From NCBI GenBank assembly GCA_000739535.1, contig DF820483.1, positions 1 to 34,195 on the forward strand: a DNA stretch of 34,195 bases, given 5' to 3'. The stretch's first letter is position 1; the number at the start of each line of letters is the position of its first letter. The position numbers and the translations under genes were made by a program. Under the pieces are notes generated by a model. It did no database searches, had not been told where the DNA came from, and saw nothing but the letters and a program-made list of their open reading frames with translations. Origin of the DNA: Candidatus Vecturithrix granuli (lineage in GTDB: Bacteria; Moduliflexota; Moduliflexia; Moduliflexales; Moduliflexaceae). Positions 31,847 through 34,195 of the stretch are shown here, one piece after another.

Positions 31847-32130
31847 CTGGATCTTTTCAGCGGAATGAATTCGAGATGAATATCGTCCGGGATGAATCCT
31901 TCAGTCAAACCTCCGTTCGTTTCGGTGACGACGACACGAAGGAGGTTCTTCTTCATGAAGATGAAACTTGCAGGCGCGTATTGTTTGCTAGCATCACGCC
32001 AAATCATGACGATCTTTTCGCCGCGGCTCTTGTCGAATTCGACGCGCTCGATATTGGTACGAACATACGATCCCGGGATCAACTTGCCATCGACTTGCTT
32101 GTGTCCTTTGTAGACAACCGTGAACGACAT
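31843..32130 (-). CDS. Hypothetical beta-rich protein (95 residues)
   Basis: MSFTVVYKGHKQVDGKLIPG... from ATG 32130, with AAAGGAAACTGAA upstream; a longer frame to 32508 overlaps the Asn-rich gene and is rejected. Alternating strands (IERVEFDKSRGEKIVMIWRD; KKNLLRVVVTETNGG). No family recognised. Confidence 0.7.
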   Translation of the reverse strand: MSFTVVYKGHKQVDGKLIPGSYVRTNIERVEFDKSRGEKIVMIWRDASKQYAPASFIFMKKNLLRVVVTETNGGLTEGFIPDDIHLEFIPLKRSR

Positions 32131-32144
32131 TTCAGTTTCCTTTG

Positions 32145-32477
32145 TTAGTTCTTGTTGTTCTGGTTGTTCATGATCGTCGTGAACGAGTGGCCGATCAAGG
32201 TCATGTTGCGAACCTGATCGTCGGTCAGATTGTGGGAAGTGTTCTTGCCGGTCAGAATGCGACGGACCTCGCGCTGGCCGAGACCGAAGTTCTCGACCTT
32301 CAGATCGTGCAGCTTGTTGTTCTTGTTCAGGTTGTTCTGGTTGGAACGGCCGACGTTTCCATCGTGCTTGTTCTTGTTCGAGTTCTTCGCGGAATTGCGC
32401 ACGCGACGAAGCTTGTTGTTCGGATTGCTCATCCGGTGGGACGCGGGGTTGCCCTTTGCGGAGTTTGCGTTTGCCAT
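32145..32477 (-). CDS. Asn/Lys-rich basic protein (110 residues)
   Basis: MANANSAKGNPASHRMSNPN... Residues about 17-60 are low-complexity and dominated by Asn, Lys, Ser and Arg (NSAKNSNKNKHDGNVGRSNQ; NNLNKNNKLHDLK). A more ordered helical part follows (VENFGLGQREVRRILTGKNT; TDDQVRNMTLIGHSF). AAC and AAG codons dominate, a high-expression sign. GGAAAGGATCTACA precedes the ATG. Possibly a nucleic-acid condensing or binding protein; inferred. Confidence 0.65.
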   Translation of the reverse strand: MANANSAKGNPASHRMSNPNNKLRRVRNSAKNSNKNKHDGNVGRSNQNNLNKNNKLHDLKVENFGLGQREVRRILTGKNTSHNLTDDQVRNMTLIGHSFTTIMNNQNNKN

Positions 32478-32568
32478 GATTGTAGATCCTTTCCAGTAAA
32501 CAAGTCACGGTGTTGTGATCTTGTGCATCTACAGTTTGTTGCGTTTGTTGCGTTTATTACGTACTGCC

Positions 32569-32620
32569 GTGAGTTGCTGGGAATCGAACCCGACCTAGTT
32601 TCTAGGCCAGAAAGACTCAC
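32569..32620 (-). other. tRNA-like element 3
   Basis: On the - strand GTGAGT pairs with ACTCAC (6 bp) around a T-arm-like GGG-TTCGATT-CCC and a CCTAG-AAA-CTAGG hairpin that resembles the long variable arm of class II tRNAs. Farther 5' (to about 32690) AGAGTTG could pair with CAACTC as an alternative acceptor, giving an oversized tRNA-like RNA of about 115 bases. Confidence 0.4.
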
Positions 32621-33209
32621 ATCTTTCTAGTTCATTGGGAGCTAGTTGTTAGCTTTACTCCTATGATTATCCATTCAACTCTACCACTAATCAGATTAAC
32701 ATAACTAGCTAATCTGACTAGATTAACTGGTTAATCTGACTAGATGGGTATATCACTACAATTGTTATAAAGGTTCTAGAAAGTTCCCCACATTACTCTA
32801 TCTCTCTCTCTATTGTATATATAGTGTATTTGTGTGTTAGAGTGTATAGAGAGGTATGTTGTAGTAGGTACCTTGTTGTGTTCTATGTACACCTAGAGAG
32901 ACGCATTTCGATAATGGCCATATCTTTAAGATAGTTGAATACCAATTGGTATTGAACCCAAAACCAAAGGTATCCTAAGCGCCTACCGTAAGATATAGTT
33001 ACTACTTTTGTATATCTATCCAATACCATGTTATCCTGCCTGGTATTGACCCTCTACCCAAAGATATACAATCACTGCCCCCGGCTGGCTTGCCCCCCCC
33101 CCTGTGGTACTAGCGAGCGTAGCGAGCGGCCCCGGAAATTAAATCCGGCGCTGGGCTCTCGATTTTTTCATGATGGAAACTTCATACAGTGTCCCGTCCC
33201 CGCCCTTTT

Positions 33210-33239
33210 AAATTGAGCGCTATTTCTAGCGCTCAATTT
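33210..33239. terminator. Perfect 13-bp hairpin downstream of the 67-residue gene
   Basis: AAATTGAGCGCTA (33210-33222) pairs with TAGCGCTCAATTT (33227-33239) around TTTC. It starts one base after the stop codon of the gene at 33241 and should end the short leftward operon 33241-33879. The T tract is short. Confidence 0.7.
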
Positions 33240-33240
33240 G

Positions 33241-33444
33241 TCAGAACTTATACGTGGTGGATTCAGCGCGCTTTGGTTTCGTGCGCCAAATTTCGGCCTG
33301 CCGTCTGCTCACCCGCCCGGACCGCTTGCGATTCTCCGCTTTGGTCGGAATTTCCAAAGCGGCGTCCGTTTCCGCGACCAATTGAGCGGTGAGAATGGCG
33401 AGAGAGTCTAGGTTGATCCTCTCGCCATTCACACGGACGAACAT
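33241..33444 (-). CDS. Hypothetical basic protein (67 residues)
   Basis: MFVRVNGERINLDSLAILTA... a helical core (AILTAQLVAETDAALEI) and a basic C-terminal half (KAENRKRSGRVSRRQAEIWR; KPKRAE). GC-rich codons. It starts three bases after the upstream stop, so it is co-transcribed with the AT-hook-like protein. No family recognised. Confidence 0.65.
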   Translation of the reverse strand: MFVRVNGERINLDSLAILTAQLVAETDAALEIPTKAENRKRSGRVSRRQAEIWRTKPKRAESTTYKF

Positions 33445-33447
33445 CGC

Positions 33448-33879
33448 TTAGGCGTTGATCTTAGCCGCAAGCGCGACGATCGCGGCCAACTGCTCAGGAG
33501 TGAGAGCGGAAACAAGCGTTTCCGCAGTGAGCGACGCGGTCACGTTCTGCACGGCCGCGCGGACCTTGTTTGCCTCAGCCTCGGCCTCAAGTTCGGCGAT
33601 ACGCGCGGTCGCGTTCCTGTATTCGTCCGATTCCGTCCAGAACTTGTTGACCGGCGACATGTGCGCGAGGATCATAACGCGCATGGCGTTATCGTCGAAC
33701 GTCACGCCGTAGACCTTGGACAGGAATTCGGCCTTTGCCTTATCCATGATTCCGGCATTCTGGGAACGCGTCATGATCTTGTCATGCGTCCAAATGACAG
33801 ACCCCGGCTTGCGTCCGCGCTTGCCCTTGGTCTCAGGGGCATCCTGAGTCTGGACAGACTTGTCCTGTGAAACGGCCAT
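33448..33879 (-). CDS. AT-hook-like basic/helical protein (143 residues)
   Basis: MAVSQDKSVQTQDAPETKGK then RGRKPGS (21-27), a good AT-hook-like core, and a helical body with FLSKVYGVTFDDNAMRVMIL and a coiled-coil-like ARIAELEAEAEANKVRAAVQ. Codons are GC-rich and biased, suggesting high expression. ATG 33879 follows AGGAAGGATGG; an in-frame start at 33972 lies in the leader. As the first leftward gene near the end, it may be an early DNA-binding protein. Confidence 0.7.
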   Translation of the reverse strand: MAVSQDKSVQTQDAPETKGKRGRKPGSVIWTHDKIMTRSQNAGIMDKAKAEFLSKVYGVTFDDNAMRVMILAHMSPVNKFWTESDEYRNATARIAELEAEAEANKVRAAVQNVTASLTAETLVSALTPEQLAAIVALAAKINA

Positions 33880-34045
33880 GATTAAACCATCCTTCCTATT
33901 AGGTTTGGGCATAGAGGTATCCCGTTGATCCCTCCGTCCCTTTTTTCTGTTGTGAGATAAGTGTAACAGCAAAAAGGGGTTCAGAACCTAAATATAAGGT
34001 ACATGTTTTCTCAGGAAACCGTATATATCTGAGAGTTTACTGAGA

Positions 34046-34081
34046 ATGTTCGATTTTTTAGCTATAATATGTTCGATTTTT
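34046..34081. repeat. Tandem direct repeat ATGTTCGATTTTT around a TATAAT box
   Basis: ATGTTCGATTTTT occurs at 34046-34058 and 34069-34081, 23 bases apart (about two helical turns). TATAAT lies between them at 34063-34068. GTTCGA is also the half-site of the actinobacterial LexA box (TCGAAC-N4-GTTCGA), but here the half-sites are in direct order. Probably operator sites at a promoter. Confidence 0.55.
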
Positions 34082-34132
34082 GATCGATTCGACGGGCGGT
34101 ATATCCCCGTACAAATTTTTTGTCATTTGGAA

Positions 34133-34160
34133 GTTATACAATGTTATACAGTTTTGTCAG
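34133..34160 (-). promoter_or_regulatory. Probable leftward early promoter with tandem -10-like repeats
   Basis: On the - strand CTGACA (34155-34160), 16 bases, then TATAAC (34133-34138). GTTATACA is repeated in + orientation at 34133-34140 and 34143-34150, exactly ten bases apart, so two -10-like boxes face the same side of the helix. It would feed the AT-hook-like gene. Confidence 0.55.
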
Positions 34161-34172
34161 TGTCTACTGCAC

Positions 34173-34184
34173 GCGCGTACGCGC
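34173..34184. repeat. 12-bp palindrome GCGCGTACGCGC near the right edge
   Basis: A perfect palindrome in a GC-rich 30-base edge that contrasts with the AT-rich 200 bases before it. It could belong to a genome end or packaging site, but this cannot be shown here. Confidence 0.35.
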
Positions 34185-34195
34185 ACACACCCGCG

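Larger units (their letters stand above)
43..33109. repeat. Dispersed short word CCCTGTGGTA (core CCTGTGGT), 26 copies
   Basis: Starts of the 9-base unit on the + strand (CCTGTGGTN): 43, 2740, 7875, 8575, 11251, 11367, 13155, 15678, 20125, 24733, 25583, 27656, 30119, 30695, 33101. On the - strand (seen as NACCACAGG): 7003, 11005, 13267, 15919, 19094, 21099, 24470, 26451, 30588, 31546, 31801. A further C usually precedes and A then G often follows. An 8-base word is expected about once in this length on both strands. Sites lie in genes in several frames and in gaps, so protein coding does not explain them. No orientation bias to transcription is seen. Confidence 0.85.
32478..33240. other. Long non-coding, repeat-rich interval
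   Basis: No credible gene in about 760 bases. It contains a tRNA-like element (32569-32620), inverted TCAGATTA/TAATCTGA (32691-32717), a direct repeat TAATCTGACTAGAT (32710-32723 and 32732-32745), a CT-rich and TA-rich tract (32796-32860), a 16-bp palindrome AATACCAATTGGTATT (32938-32953), an inverted CAATACCA/TGGTATTG (33021-33048), a run of C and a dispersed word (33101), and a terminator (33210-33239). Confidence 0.55.

Noticed and set aside
31843-32508. A 221-residue - frame rich in Gln, Glu and Arg running over the Asn-rich gene
   Set aside because: Its first 126 residues are the Asn-rich gene read in another frame. The real start of the downstream protein is ATG 32130 with its own ribosome site.
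34046-34081. Canonical LexA box
   Set aside because: The GTTCGA half-sites are in direct, not inverted, order and the spacing does not fit TCGAAC-N4-GTTCGA.

Overview
The window is the right-hand part of a tailed-phage genome, most likely a siphovirus of an actinobacterial host. The signs are a ReqiPepy6 Gp37-like tail hub, a UDG-like/family A DNA polymerase fusion, ThyX, a DUF6378 protein and a sortase-type LAXTG surface protein. Base composition is moderate and AT-leaning, with a few GC-rich patches. The host genus cannot be fixed from the sequence. No integrase, terminase or capsid gene is present, and the window opens inside the last codons of what is probably the tape measure gene.

Layout. 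Positions 1-7788 are transcribed rightward: tape measure end, distal tail protein, tail hub, a 1000-residue tail fibre, two membrane proteins, a small acidic protein, an endolysin fused to a DUF218 domain, and an r1t-like holin. A perfect 18-bp hairpin (7894-7941) separates this late operon from everything to its right, which is transcribed leftward. Positions 7948-20503 hold replication, recombination and nucleotide genes, tightly packed with ATGA and TAATG overlaps: RuvC-like nuclease, polymerase, primase-helicase, DUF669-like ssDNA-binding protein, RecA/Sak4-like ATPase, Fe-S PD-(D/E)XK nuclease, SNF2 helicase and ThyX. Positions 20496-25170 add zinc-ribbon proteins, a winged-helix protein, a DUF6378 protein, the LAXTG protein and four tRNA genes (Leu-UAA, Glu-UUC, Thr-UGU, Lys-UUU). 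Positions 25170-26565 are largely non-coding and rich in hairpins, with a near-consensus leftward promoter at 26344-26371. Positions 26565-33880 carry about twenty small, mostly unrecognised leftward genes. The last 300 bases hold a probable leftward promoter, tandem repeats and a palindrome, and may lie at the genome end.

The most striking signal outside the genes is a dispersed word, CCCTGTGGTA (core CCTGTGGT). I count 26 copies on either strand across the whole window, where about one is expected by chance. The architecture (late genes right, early genes left, scattered short sites) recalls cluster A mycobacteriophages and their repressor-bound stoperators, but this word differs and has no orientation bias. 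Other unusual points: tRNA-like minihelices that keep only the T arm and an acceptor-like stem, two genes that seem to need ATT starts, a possible +1 frameshift gene, and a phage gene for a cell-wall-anchored protein. Eight coding regions of about 45-57 codons (and one 44-codon frameshift partner) were found by direct translation.
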